Shown in pieces: positions 52,775 through 61,477 of a stretch of DNA of 64,000 bases. The notes beneath the pieces are model-generated. The model worked only from the letters and a program-made list of their open reading frames with translations. It was not told the origin of the DNA and searched no databases. A program made the translations under genes and the position numbers. This DNA comes from an uncultured Acidobacteriaceae bacterium (lineage in GTDB: Bacteria > Acidobacteriota > Terriglobia > Terriglobales > Acidobacteriaceae), in assembly GCA_937879855.1 (NCBI GenBank), contig CALFMO010000066.1:124001-188000 (forward strand), written 5' to 3'. Position 1 is the stretch's first letter, and the number at the start of each line of letters is the position of its first letter.

Positions 52775-53158
52775 ATGATTCCGGTTATTACAATAGGAAT
52801 CAATCTTCCCATACAGCGTTTATAGAGTTGCTTCATCTGCTTTTGCGTCCAGTCGGGCTTTGTTCTTACGCGCTTAGGAGTTGGGCGCTCTATTAGCCAC
52901 CGCCAAAAAACCAGACACTCCCGAGAACATAGAAAATAGGAGCGGCAGCATGCTTGTCGCTCAGCATCGCGCAGACCCCAGGAAACCATGTTGCGACTCC
53001 AAAACAGAGGAAAACTTCCAATGAAATACTCGCCTAAAGTAAAGACCCGAATCCACAAAGAAGAGGCAATAGTACCCCTTCGATCGCCTAATTGCTAGAG
53101 GCGACGAAAGAAGAAGTAGCCAACTTGAGGCGGGTTAAGAGACGCGGTATGGTGTTAA

Positions 53159-53237
53159 ACCGTACGACGGGCATGAAGAATCCTCCCGGGAGCCAGAAGC
53201 TCCCGTAACCTTCTTCCGCGCTGCGGCGGCATACGGT
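53159..53237 (+). ncRNA. Possible structured RNA (nested stems), family unknown
   Basis: Nested complementary segments: outer ACCGTA (53159-53164) with TACGGT (53232-53237); GAAGAA (53175-53180) with TTCTTC (53211-53216); inner CGGGAGC (53187-53193) with GCTCCCG (53199-53205), loop CAGAA; and a small CCGC/GCGG hairpin (53216-53226). A competing GGTATGG/CCGTAC hairpin exists upstream. I do not recognise a known riboswitch or small RNA. It could also be a decayed terminator region. Confidence 0.3.
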
Positions 53238-53405
53238 CACAATATTTTCAAGCGGCCCCAATGCCGGGGGGAAGTTACCGATAGCTTAACGGAAGAAATT
53301 GGATTGTCGAGGGTCGTTTTGCCGTGGAAAAAAGAGTTGGTGTTTCCGCCGGCAGCGTCTCGCTCAGCATGTCTGTCTATGTCGCCGGTAGTTTAAAATA
53401 GAGTC

Positions 53406-53798
53406 ATGTCCCGCGAACTGAACTTTGGACCGTACGTTGACGTTGAGCAGGGCAAGACCGTCGAAGTCGTCACCTACGGCAATCCCACGCCTGAGGGAAT
53501 GGTGCTCACACTCTCGAATCCGCGGTCAACTGGCTGCGTAGGAGTTCGATCTGGCCCACAACGTTTGCGCGGCGCCATCGAGATGATGTCTATGGGGGCT
53601 TCGCGGTTTGACATTGCGCGCTTTGGCGCCGAGGTATTCCACCCGTTGCCACGGCGGAGCGATCGAATCATTATTGCTGGTCGCGTGGCGAACAAGAGAT
53701 GCCCGAGCGTTGGCACAATTTTGACAACTCTCCGACGATTTGGCTTTCGCGCGTTCCTCTTCTTCTTCGCCGGAAACATCTACGGCCTTCGGCCGTAG
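53406..53798 (+). CDS. Hypothetical protein, doubtful
   Basis: A 130-codon frame with no recognised domain. The first ~40 residues look protein-like (ELNFGPYVDVEQGKTVEVVT), the rest is irregular and ends in an Arg/Phe-rich tail. A minus-strand frame of similar length overlaps it. It may be a degraded gene start. Low support. Confidence 0.2.
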   Translation: MSRELNFGPYVDVEQGKTVEVVTYGNPTPEGMVLTLSNPRSTGCVGVRSGPQRLRGAIEMMSMGASRFDIARFGAEVFHPLPRRSDRIIIAGRVANKRCPSVGTILTTLRRFGFRAFLFFFAGNIYGLRP

Positions 53799-53896
53799 CA
53801 TATTTGGACGAGGCCAAGGGGCTACCCTTCAATCCCGGAACCCAGGATTGCATTTAAGAAAGGGTCTAAGAAGACATCTGTTCTTGTGAGTGCAAT

Positions 53897-54625
53897 ATGG
53901 CCACAACGTGGCAATCCGACGCAATGATCTCCGTTCAGCAACAAACTGGTCCCGCAACTCGAAGCGTGCTCGAAAAACTCTATTCAACCTCGCCAATCGT
54001 AGGCAAGAGTGGAAAGGTATTCGGATCGAGACCGGCACTATCAACGACTCGGAATCTCGACGAAATTGTGAAAATCCTTCGTCGCAGTCGTCCTGAAAAC
54101 ACCTTGGAGATCGGAATGGCTTTCGGCGGTTCGTCCCTAATATTTGCGGATGTTGGGCGAACTGTATGTGCCGGAAGTTATCGGCACACCGCGATTGACC
54201 CTTATCAGAGTACGGTGTGGGATGGTGTCGGCATGCAGTGTCTTGAGGCTGCGGGTCTACAGACATTCATCGAGCTGTTCGAAGAACCCTCATGCCTCGT
54301 TTTGCCGCGTCTCCTTTCCGAGGGGCGACGGTTTGGCGTTATCTACGTGGATGGGTCGCATCTCTTCGAGGATGTCTTCGTGGATGCGTACTTCTGCGCA
54401 CGTCTACTGACGGACGATGGGTATCTTTTATTTGATGATTCTGCAAACAGACATGTAGCGAAGGTGCTAGCCTTCATCGACAGCAACCAACCGACGCTTG
54501 AGCGGCTTCGTGAGAGGACGTTCCGTAATAGAATCGCACGCTCCGTTGGAAGGCGTCAACTTACTGTTTATCGCCGACAAGGATCTATAGGACGGAATTG
54601 GGACAGTCCATTTCACTCGTTCTAG
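53897..54625 (+). CDS. Class I SAM methyltransferase (Methyltransf_24-like)
   Basis: A 242-aa protein: NTLEIGMAFGGSSLIFADVG (motif I), HTAIDPYQSTVWDGVGMQCL, FGVIYVDGSHLFEDVFVDAY and LLTDDGYLLFDDSANRHVAK. The DGSH..ED..D block is typical of the Methyltransf_24 O-methyltransferase-like group. It sits alone between the PEP-CTERM region and the second epimerase, probably as a late glycan-modifying enzyme. Confidence 0.8.
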   Translation: MATTWQSDAMISVQQQTGPATRSVLEKLYSTSPIVGKSGKVFGSRPALSTTRNLDEIVKILRRSRPENTLEIGMAFGGSSLIFADVGRTVCAGSYRHTAIDPYQSTVWDGVGMQCLEAAGLQTFIELFEEPSCLVLPRLLSEGRRFGVIYVDGSHLFEDVFVDAYFCARLLTDDGYLLFDDSANRHVAKVLAFIDSNQPTLERLRERTFRNRIARSVGRRQLTVYRRQGSIGRNWDSPFHSF

Positions 54626-54985
54626 ATAAGGGCTAACTAAACCACTTAAAATCCAGCGGAGTGAACGTTATATAAAACAATCGCTCCGTGATTTTGGTTT
54701 CAGAATAAGCGGGTTCCCTGTATTTTTCCTTGTTAGCAGGGAAATTCTTTCGCCGTGTTCACGGCACCCTCTGCTGGACAGAAACGATCAAAAATGGTAT
54801 TCATTGGGACGAAATTTGCTCGATGCCAACCATCTACTCTCGACACATCACGTGCTACCTCAAAAGGCTACTAACTTGGGTTCCTGAGCTGGGATTTCGG
54901 TTTTCGCACTCTGTGCGCTGAGCGTTCACACCATCGTTCGACGCTTAGCGACTAGAATTTTGAAATCTCAGGGAGAGTCTGGCAA
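54626..54985. other. Intergenic region upstream of the second epimerase
   Basis: About 360 bases. The last ~120 (54869-54985) are a diverged copy of the region before the first epimerase: both read aacttgggtt, then gctggg, then a T-rich run, and end in a GGGAGAG/GGAGAG RBS 10-15 bases before ATG. The rest shows nothing recognisable. Confidence 0.5.
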
Positions 54986-55990
54986 ATGGGAGACCAGAAA
55001 CGAGTCTTGGTGACGGGCGCTGGAGGCTTCATTGGGCACCATTTAGTGAAGCGCCTCAAATCGGAGGGGTACTGGGTCCGCGGAGTTGACATCAAGTACC
55101 CGGAGTTCGAAGTATCAGGGAGCGATGAGTTTCAGACCCTGGATTTGCGCAAGGCGGAGAACTGCCTGCTGGCTACGCGCGGCGGAATTGATGAGGTATA
55201 CAACCTCGCTGCCGACATGGGCGGTATCGGCTACATTACTGCCTATCTCGCGGACATCAGCTGCAATAACATTCTGATCAATGCCCATATGCTTGAGGCC
55301 AGTCGTCAAAACGGGGTCCAGCGTTTCCTGTTCTCCTCCTCCGCCTGTGTTTACAACCAGAGCAAGCAGCAGGACGCGGCCGTCACTGCTCTGCGTGAAG
55401 AAGATGCCCATCCTGCCGATCCGGAACCGGGCTACGGCTGGGAAAAGCTTTTTACCGAGGAGCTTTGCCGTTACTACTACAAAGATTACGGCTTTGAAAC
55501 GCGTATCGTTCGCTTTCACAATGTTTACGGGCCCCTCGGCACCTACGAAGGCGGAAAGGAAAAAGCGCCTGCCGCCATTTGTCGCAAGGTGGCTCTGGCG
55601 GAAGATGGCGGTGAGATCGAAGTGTGGGGGGATGGGCAGCAGACTCGCTCCTTCATGTACATCGACGATTGCGTTGAAGGGTTAATCCGCATCATGGCGT
55701 CTGACTACCACGAACCGCTCAATCTGGGGACCGAGGAATTGGTAACCATCGATGAATTGGTGGACTTGGTGACACGGATTGCCGGCAAGCGAATCACGAA
55801 ACGCCACAACCTTCGAGGACCTCAAGGAGTGCGCGGTCGAAATAGCAACAATACCCGCCTGCGCGAAGTACTGGGATGGGAACCGTCCGTCCCTCTGGAG
55901 CGAGGACTGACCTCTACCTTTGAGTGGATCGCAGACCAGATTCGCTCCAGGGCCGATGTATCGCCTATGGTTTCCGCTGCGGCGGATTAA
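54986..55990 (+). CDS. GDP-mannose 3,5-epimerase-like SDR, copy 2
   Basis: A 334-aa paralogue of the gene at 50665. RVLVTGAGGFIGHHLVKRLK differs slightly at the N-terminus; the centre (LAADMGGIGYITAYLA, YGWEK, FHNVYGPLGTYEGG) is identical in protein and DNA; the C-terminus diverges (GLTSTFEWIADQIRSRADV against GLAVTFDWIAAQVRLKDSM). Same predicted activity on GDP-mannose. Whether both are needed is unknown. Followed 67 bases later by the nucleotidyltransferase gene. Confidence 0.85.
   Translation: MGDQKRVLVTGAGGFIGHHLVKRLKSEGYWVRGVDIKYPEFEVSGSDEFQTLDLRKAENCLLATRGGIDEVYNLAADMGGIGYITAYLADISCNNILINAHMLEASRQNGVQRFLFSSSACVYNQSKQQDAAVTALREEDAHPADPEPGYGWEKLFTEELCRYYYKDYGFETRIVRFHNVYGPLGTYEGGKEKAPAAICRKVALAEDGGEIEVWGDGQQTRSFMYIDDCVEGLIRIMASDYHEPLNLGTEELVTIDELVDLVTRIAGKRITKRHNLRGPQGVRGRNSNNTRLREVLGWEPSVPLERGLTSTFEWIADQIRSRADVSPMVSAAAD
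55167..55875 (+). repeat. 709-bp direct repeat, epimerase core, copy B
   Basis: Partner of 50846-51554. Recombination between the two would delete about 4.3 kb carrying the PEP-CTERM gene and the methyltransferase. Confidence 0.9.
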
Positions 55991-56057
55991 CGCCGGCGGG
56001 CTCGCCAGAATTGTCCAAGGAAATCCCTGCCCGCCACGCGTTCAAAGACGGGAATAA

Positions 56058-57215
56058 ATGATTCATCCGATTCCGGAATTCGACCTCATGCTGTGCTGTG
56101 CCCGGACCTTCATCACGCCCCAAACGAAGTTTCGAATCAAGGAGATAGCAACTCAGGGATTGGATTGGCAAGCGTTTCTTCAACTGGTCGCACTCCATGG
56201 CGTAAGGCCGCTGGTCCACCAGAGTTTGCATGCAATTTGCTGGGAAGCCCTGCCCGAGGCGGCGAGACAAGAACTGAGCCAGTTTTATTCCGCAAATTCG
56301 ACTAAGAATCGATTGTTGGCCGGCGAACTGCTTCACCTCCTTCAGCTCTTTGAATCCGAGCACATTCTCGCCTTGCCGTTCAAAGGACCGGTGTTAGCTG
56401 CTGTTTCGTACGGCGATCTTGCGCTACGCGAATTCACAGATTTGGACATCCTGATTCGAGAGCGAGACGTTCCGACAGCCAGGGAGATTCTATCGAACCA
56501 AGGCTATCGCTCGAACGCGGCAAGCACGATTGTCACTCGAGATGTCAACGTTGACGAATTGCGATCAGCCGCGACGGGAATTTCGGTCGAGCTTCACTGG
56601 CAGTTTTCGCCGCGGAGATTTGTGCCTACTATCGTGGCCGAAGATGTTTGGAAAGGCATAGAAACACGCGTAATCTTGGGAAGGGAAGTGTGGTCATTTT
56701 CCGCGCAAGACATGTTCTTGTTTCTGGCCGCTCACGGGGCAAAACATAATTGGTCGTCGCTAAAATGGGTGTGCGATCTCGCCGAGTTCCTTCGATCGAA
56801 TCCCGAGTTCGATTGGACTCAACTTTTCAAACGGGCTGAGGCCTTGGGTGCGGGGCGAACGTGTCGGCTTGGGATCTATCTGGCGGCGGAGTTGCTAGAA
56901 GCCGAAGTGCCAGCAAGCGTCGCCTCTCAGGTACGAGCGGATCGTCAGGTGACATATCTCGCCGAGGATGTTCGGCGGCGGATACAGGAACCTCAAGATG
57001 TGGACACAATCAGCAGTCAGATCTTCAATCTGAGACTGAAAGAACGTCTCCGCGATAAGATTCGCTACGTCTTCTTGCAAGGCACACAGTATTCAGGCGA
57101 AGAAGAGCGCTTTGTGCCACTCCCTCCGAAGCTGTCGTTTTTATACATTTTTGTCCGGCCGATTTGGCTGCTCCGGCGATATGGGTTCGCAGTGTGGAAG
57201 CTTATGATGCATTAG
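56058..57215 (+). CDS. Nucleotidyltransferase-fold protein (NTP_transf_5, PF14907-like)
   Basis: A 385-aa protein. LLHLLQLFESEHILALPFKG then PVLAAVSYGDLALREFTDLD is the family core: KG at 109-110 and the DxD metal pair at 128/130. Further blocks are VELHWQFSPRRFVPTIVAED and DMFLFLAAHGAKHNWSSLKW. Homologues occur next to HprK-like kinases and PqqD-like proteins in EPS loci, and in some lasso peptide clusters, with no settled reaction; a nucleotidyl or phosphoryl transfer is assumed. Probably belongs with the cassette at 57500-62583. Confidence 0.8.
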   Translation: MIHPIPEFDLMLCCARTFITPQTKFRIKEIATQGLDWQAFLQLVALHGVRPLVHQSLHAICWEALPEAARQELSQFYSANSTKNRLLAGELLHLLQLFESEHILALPFKGPVLAAVSYGDLALREFTDLDILIRERDVPTAREILSNQGYRSNAASTIVTRDVNVDELRSAATGISVELHWQFSPRRFVPTIVAEDVWKGIETRVILGREVWSFSAQDMFLFLAAHGAKHNWSSLKWVCDLAEFLRSNPEFDWTQLFKRAEALGAGRTCRLGIYLAAELLEAEVPASVASQVRADRQVTYLAEDVRRRIQEPQDVDTISSQIFNLRLKERLRDKIRYVFLQGTQYSGEEERFVPLPPKLSFLYIFVRPIWLLRRYGFAVWKLMMH

Positions 57216-57499
57216 CAGTTGCGGATTAAATGGCTTCGGCTGGCTGCCGTCCGCATCTAACGACAGTGAAAAAACGCTGGTTTGCTTACGTCTTGAGCCA
57301 GGAGTAAAATCAATCCCAATCCAGTAACACTCGTGGAACAGCTCGATTTTATTGGCGGTTAAAGGTCGAGGCTCGGAAAATTCGCTCCCTTGCAACCCCA
57401 ACCAGGATAGCCCACCTGTGTTTCTTGAGCTAGAACTGGTAACAACTGGATGTCCTCCAGTGGGCCTTTGCATCTCGTGGAATCGTATGGAGTCACACA
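57216..57499. other. Intergenic region before the secreted protein gene
   Basis: About 280 bases, with only short unsupported frames in either strand. A 25-codon frame at ~57230 (starting MASAGC) is too short and lacks features of the peptide at 59649. It probably contains the promoter for the downstream operon. Confidence 0.35.
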
Positions 57500-59623
57500 A
57501 TGAAATCTAGTGGTGCACGCTTCCTTCGGTTGGCTGTCGGTTTGTCCGGATTGATGATATTGGGCTGGGTATTGACGGGCCAAGCCGCCAAACCCGCGAA
57601 GCAGGGAATTCCGTTGCCGACTGACTGGAGTCACCGTCATCTTATTTTCTCTCGACCGAGTTCGGCGGAGCAGCTCGCTCGTGTGAGCAGAGATCCGCGT
57701 TATCAGCAGCAACTCCACCGCCAGGGTGAGGCGCTCGAACTGCCAGCAAACGTGCCGGATTTGCGAGCGGTTGCTCTTTCCTCCGCGACTCGCGGGAAAA
57801 AACACAAGGCGGGTAATGGTTTTTGGGCCGAAGATCTGGGCAGCGGAGCCAGCGTTGGCGGGGGCAACTATCCCGCGAAGTTCTCGTTCAACAGCACAAC
57901 CGCGAACTGCGGCGGAGCGGCACAGCCGGATTACGTGGTCTACAGCACCGGGTTGCCAGGATCTTCAGGGCAAGCCAGCATCGTGGCCTTCGACAATCTG
58001 TACTCCGGATGCGGCGGAACGATACCTTCCGTCTACTGGGCCTACAACACGGGCGGAACCGTTCTAACCTCTCCGTTAATTTCTCTGGACGGGACCCAAG
58101 TTGCTTTTGTCGAAAGTAGCGGCGGCTCCGGAATCTTGGTCTTACTGAAGTGGCTGGCATCAGATGGAACTGTGGGCTCTCCCAGAACACTAACCGTCAC
58201 ACCTGCTGCGACATACTCAAGCTGCAGCGCACCTTGCATGACAGAGCTCCCCTTGAATGGTGGGGCTGATGATACGACCTCGTCGGTCTTCTACGATTAC
58301 ACGAATGACATCGGATGGGTTGGCGATGCGAGTGGATTGCTCCACCAGATAACGGGCGTATTCAAGGGCACACCCACAGAAGTCAGCACCGGCGGGTTCC
58401 CAGTCTCGGTCTCAAGCAGTGCGCTTTCCAGCCCGGTTTACGACGGCTCGTCGCAGAACGTCTTTGTCGGCGATCTTGCCCCCATTACCGGCACTTCTGG
58501 TGGTTTCCTGTACCGGGTAAACGCTACGACGGGCGCCGTCACGCAGTCCGGCCAGTTGGATTCAGGCGTTGGAATCGTGGAAGGTCCCATCGTAGACTCG
58601 TCAGACGGATTCGTGTATGTGTTTGCCTCGAGCGACGGAAGTGCAAATTGCAGTGGGGGAACCAGTGCCTGCTCAGCGGTTTACCAGCTTACTCCTGCAT
58701 TTTCATCAGGGGACGTTGGGACAGAGGCTACTGCGGGGCCAAGTGTCGCTTTGGGAGGAACGCCCAATCCCATGTTCCTCGGTGCTTTTGATAGTGCCTA
58801 TTACAATTCCACCCCGCCTACAGGCAACCTTTACGTTTGTGGCAATACAGCCCAAAATCCCGCCGTCTACCAAATCCCAATTACCGCAGGCGCTCTACCT
58901 TCGCAAGGCGTATCGCTTGTAACGCTCGTGTCAGCAGGTCCTAACCCTGCATGCTCTCCCGTCACCGATGTTCTTAATCCTAGCCTTGCGGCTGGTTCAG
59001 AGGAGCGGCTCTACGTCAGTGTGCAAAACAATGGGGTTGCGACCAACTGTGGGGGCGGGGGCTGCGTTCTGAATTTCATCGATACTCCCTGGCAGGCATC
59101 GACCAGCTATCAAGTGGGCCAGGAAATCCTAGACAGCCATTTTAATATCGAGACGGTAACAACCGCGGGAACTTCAGGATCGACGGGGCCCAGTTGGCCA
59201 GCGTTAGCGGGTGGCGCCACAATCGATGGTTCCGTACATTGGATAAATCAATCTGTGCTGATCGCGGCACCGCTCCCCGTCTGGAGCCACCGTCTCTGGG
59301 CAGTTCATGCCCGAATTCGCGACTCTAACGGCAACGTTCAAGTCGTTACTACAGGCGGAACATCCGGTGCGTCGGCGCCTTCGTGGAACACAACCCCAGG
59401 TTTAACAACAACAGACGGCACGGTCACCTGGACCAATGCTGGTTCTCTTCCGACCGCGTCGCTCGCCTCCTCCGGCGGATCGAGTGGAATTATCATCGAC
59501 AATCTTGTGGGTGGCGGGGGGAACTCTCAGGTATACTTCTCGACACTTGGCAACCAGCTCTGCACAACTTCCGGTGGCACCGGCGGATGTGCTGTGCAGG
59601 CATCCCAACCGGCATTGAATTAA
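57500..59623 (+). CDS. Large secreted beta-propeller-like protein with GTSG/DGxVxW repeats
   Basis: A 707-aa protein with signal peptide (FLRLAVGLSGLMILGWVLTG, then QAAKP). A conserved early block DWSHRHLIFSRPSSAEQLAR, with RDPRYQQQLHRQ, is shared with the protein starting at 62884. Residues ~150-520 hold propeller-like strands (SPLISLDGTQVAFVES, SSPVYDGSSQNVFVGDL, GPIVDSSDGFVYVFASSDGS). Two repeats at ~535-650 (TTAGTSGSTGPSWP..DGSVHWIN and TTGGTSGASAPSWN..DGTVTWTN) resemble carbohydrate-binding beta modules. It is 25 bases upstream of the precursor-like peptide and likely co-transcribed. Confidence 0.75.
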   Translation: MKSSGARFLRLAVGLSGLMILGWVLTGQAAKPAKQGIPLPTDWSHRHLIFSRPSSAEQLARVSRDPRYQQQLHRQGEALELPANVPDLRAVALSSATRGKKHKAGNGFWAEDLGSGASVGGGNYPAKFSFNSTTANCGGAAQPDYVVYSTGLPGSSGQASIVAFDNLYSGCGGTIPSVYWAYNTGGTVLTSPLISLDGTQVAFVESSGGSGILVLLKWLASDGTVGSPRTLTVTPAATYSSCSAPCMTELPLNGGADDTTSSVFYDYTNDIGWVGDASGLLHQITGVFKGTPTEVSTGGFPVSVSSSALSSPVYDGSSQNVFVGDLAPITGTSGGFLYRVNATTGAVTQSGQLDSGVGIVEGPIVDSSDGFVYVFASSDGSANCSGGTSACSAVYQLTPAFSSGDVGTEATAGPSVALGGTPNPMFLGAFDSAYYNSTPPTGNLYVCGNTAQNPAVYQIPITAGALPSQGVSLVTLVSAGPNPACSPVTDVLNPSLAAGSEERLYVSVQNNGVATNCGGGGCVLNFIDTPWQASTSYQVGQEILDSHFNIETVTTAGTSGSTGPSWPALAGGATIDGSVHWINQSVLIAAPLPVWSHRLWAVHARIRDSNGNVQVVTTGGTSGASAPSWNTTPGLTTTDGTVTWTNAGSLPTASLASSGGSSGIIIDNLVGGGGNSQVYFSTLGNQLCTTSGGTGGCAVQASQPALN

Positions 59624-59648
59624 ACAGACCGACGAGGTTCTTCTTCGC

Positions 59649-59819
59649 ATGGATACAAATGATACGTCCAATGACACCCCTCAGGTCGCGACAATCAAGA
59701 AAGAGCCATACGAAAAACCGTCCTTCCGATCCGAAACAGTTTTTGTGACCACCGCTCTTTCATGCGGAAAAACGCCCAACTCGAGCTTTCAATGCAATCT
59801 TAATCCAAAGGTTTCGTGA
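59649..59819 (+). CDS. Putative RiPP precursor peptide (56 aa)
   Basis: A 56-codon gene, ATG 59649, with GAGG 11 bases upstream. Key features: acidic/polar N-terminus, then KKEPYEKPSF (Tyr21, Pro24, Phe26) and ETVFVTTALSCGK (Phe32, Thr34, Cys39), then Cys49 and a C-terminal Ser56. YxxPxF....F resembles the YxxPxLxxxGxF leader motif bound by PqqD-like RRE domains in lasso systems, and the ALxCGK stretch is common in peptide genes near radical SAM enzymes. Its stop overlaps the peptidase GTG start as GTGA. It is followed by a peptidase, kinase, PqqD and radical SAM gene. Function is inferred. Confidence 0.72.
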   Translation: MDTNDTSNDTPQVATIKKEPYEKPSFRSETVFVTTALSCGKTPNSSFQCNLNPKVS

Positions 59820-60334
59820 ATCCATCGATGATCTTCGACGAACGGGATGCCGCCAAGTGCGAGCTTGCAGCTGAAGTGTTGCGATCGTCCGGCGCACTTC
59901 GGCTCCAGGTCACGGGAAGGAGCATGTTGCCTACAATATGGCCGGGCGACACACTCATCATCGAGCGAATCCAGCGTGCTGCCGTTTCTGACGGAGAAAT
60001 CGTTCTATTCGGTCGCGATCGGCGCCTTTTTGTTCATCGCCTCATAAGCCGTCGCAGCACGCCTGCCACAGCTGGAATCCTGACCCGCGGAGATGCGATG
60101 TCCTCGCCAGATCCGCCCCTTCGGGAAAGTGATCTGCTTGGAAAAGTTTCTTTCATTCTGCGGAAAGATAAACGTATCAGGCCGCGCAAGAGTCTGCGCT
60201 TGCCTCAACGCGCCGTTGCCGCCATGATTCAACGCTCGGACCTGGTTGCGCGGATTGTTCTTCGACTTCATGGCATGTTCCAGACCCCACAGGTTGAATC
60301 GCCGACTCAAACGTTACGGATTAAAACCACATAG
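59816..60334 (+). CDS. S24/S26-family Ser-His peptidase, cytosolic
   Basis: A 172-aa protein, GTG start overlapping the peptide stop. GRSMLPTIWPGDTLIIE holds the nucleophile Ser36. The general base is probably His74 in RLFVHRLI (S26B/S24 style) rather than Lys. LTRGDAMSSPDPP is the third conserved block. No membrane helix is seen, unlike signal peptidase I, so it is probably cytosolic and could cleave the leader of the adjacent peptide. It overlaps the kinase gene by ~65-89 bases. Confidence 0.78.
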   Translation: MNPSMIFDERDAAKCELAAEVLRSSGALRLQVTGRSMLPTIWPGDTLIIERIQRAAVSDGEIVLFGRDRRLFVHRLISRRSTPATAGILTRGDAMSSPDPPLRESDLLGKVSFILRKDKRIRPRKSLRLPQRAVAAMIQRSDLVARIVLRLHGMFQTPQVESPTQTLRIKTT

Positions 60335-61163
60335 GATCGAGCTGTCCTTGCCTGCGCTAACCACCGAAGTTGGTCGACTCGCGCTCGTGATTGAAATCGG
60401 GGGCATGCCTGTACGTGTAAACACTACCGACCCGGTCTTCCTCGGCATGCTGCACGACCGATACGCCGGATTCGTAACATCTTCGGCGAGAGCTGAGATT
60501 GAATTCGATGTCGACCTCACGCCGCCGCATACTACGGATCCGAATGCCGATGTGCGCGTGATTCACCGCCTGGGGCGGTGGAGCCTCGAACGCGGAGACT
60601 TTCGAGCCCAGTGGGAACCTTCTTCGCGGAGTGGCTGGATTCGCCAGACCGCAAATCCCTATTCGATCGATGCCGTGCTACGGATTGTGCACACGCTCGT
60701 GTTGGCCCGAGAGGGAGGCTTCCTTCTGCACTCCGCGAGTGCTATTCGCAACGGTAAGGCTTTCTTGTTTGCCGGCGTTTCCGAGGCCGGTAAGACGACC
60801 ATCTCTCGCTTGGCCCCTCCAGATGTCACCCTCTTGACGGACGAGGTTTCCTACGTCCGCAAGCGGGATTCCGCTTACTTCGCTTACGGCACTCCCTTTA
60901 CCGGCGAACTCGCCAAGCTGGGTGAAAATGTTTCGGCGCCCATTGCTGCGCTATACTTTCTCGGCAAGGGCGCAGAGAATCACATCGAGCCCATCCCGTC
61001 CGGAGAGGCGGCCCGAACGCTTCTTTGCAATCTGTTGTTTTTCGCGGAGGATGAGAAACTGGTGCAGTCGACTTTTCATTCCGCCTTCGAGTTTGTAAGT
61101 CGGGTCCCGGTTTCCCGTCTTACGTTCGCGCCGGACACCCGGGTGTGGGAGCTGATCGGATGA
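60270..61163 (+). CDS. HprK-related kinase
   Basis: About 297 aa from ATG 60270; an in-frame TTG at 60246 is possible. GGFLLHSASAIRNGKAFLFA then GVSEAGKTTISRL is the Walker A (GxxxxGKT) of HprK-like kinases. LLTDEVSYVRK follows, and YGTPFTGELAKLGENVSAPI is the lid region. HprK homologues in lasso clusters phosphorylate the peptide's C-terminal Ser; the peptide here also ends in Ser. HprK-related kinases with a PqqD partner are known near exosortase-type EPS loci. Substrate not proven. ATGA overlap with the next gene. Confidence 0.8.
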   Translation: MACSRPHRLNRRLKRYGLKPHRIELSLPALTTEVGRLALVIEIGGMPVRVNTTDPVFLGMLHDRYAGFVTSSARAEIEFDVDLTPPHTTDPNADVRVIHRLGRWSLERGDFRAQWEPSSRSGWIRQTANPYSIDAVLRIVHTLVLAREGGFLLHSASAIRNGKAFLFAGVSEAGKTTISRLAPPDVTLLTDEVSYVRKRDSAYFAYGTPFTGELAKLGENVSAPIAALYFLGKGAENHIEPIPSGEAARTLLCNLLFFAEDEKLVQSTFHSAFEFVSRVPVSRLTFAPDTRVWELIG

Positions 61164-61477
61164 GCAGTCTTTACCTTGCACGCAATCCTCGGGTCGCGGC
61201 GCGCAGTCTGGATGGCGAAATGATGATTATGTCCGGACGAGATTCCACTCTTTTTACTTTGAACAAGACCGCCACAGTTCTCTGGCAGTTCGCGGACGGC
61301 GCCACTCCGCTTGACCAAATCGTCGAGCGACGCATTTGCTCCAGATTCGACGTAGAACCAGCGGAGGCTTTGCAAGACGCCGAAACTCTGGCGCGTGAAC
61401 TGGCCAGCCGCGAGATCCTGCAACTTTCGGAAGAACCGATCCTGCCGCGGAATCCCGTGGCCGGAGAGCCCCGATGA
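61160..61477 (+). CDS. PqqD-like RRE protein
   Basis: A 105-aa protein from ATG 61160. ARNPRVAARSLDGEMMIMSG, STLFTLNKTATVLWQFADGA and TPLDQIVERRICSRFDVEPA fit the PqqD winged-helix pattern (beta-hairpin, LNxTAxxLWxxxDG, helices). PqqD-type proteins bind the leader of a peptide and present it to a radical SAM enzyme. The C-terminal ~20 residues are Pro-rich. Overlaps both neighbours by ATGA, so kinase, PqqD and radical SAM are translated together. Confidence 0.85.
   Translation: MSSLYLARNPRVAARSLDGEMMIMSGRDSTLFTLNKTATVLWQFADGATPLDQIVERRICSRFDVEPAEALQDAETLARELASREILQLSEEPILPRNPVAGEPR

Larger units (their letters stand above)
52484..53405. other. Long non-coding stretch with remnants
   Basis: About 920 bases without an intact gene. 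It holds a degraded minus-strand piece of a PD-(D/E)XK nuclease (52570-52774) and a stretch with several nested inverted repeats (53159-53237), both listed separately. The rest (52780-53150, 53240-53405) has only random short frames. Confidence 0.5.

Noticed and set aside
54730..54921. Possible 63-aa gene upstream of the second epimerase
   Set aside because: Part of it overlaps the stretch that is homologous to the non-coding region upstream of the first epimerase, and the frame is not kept there.
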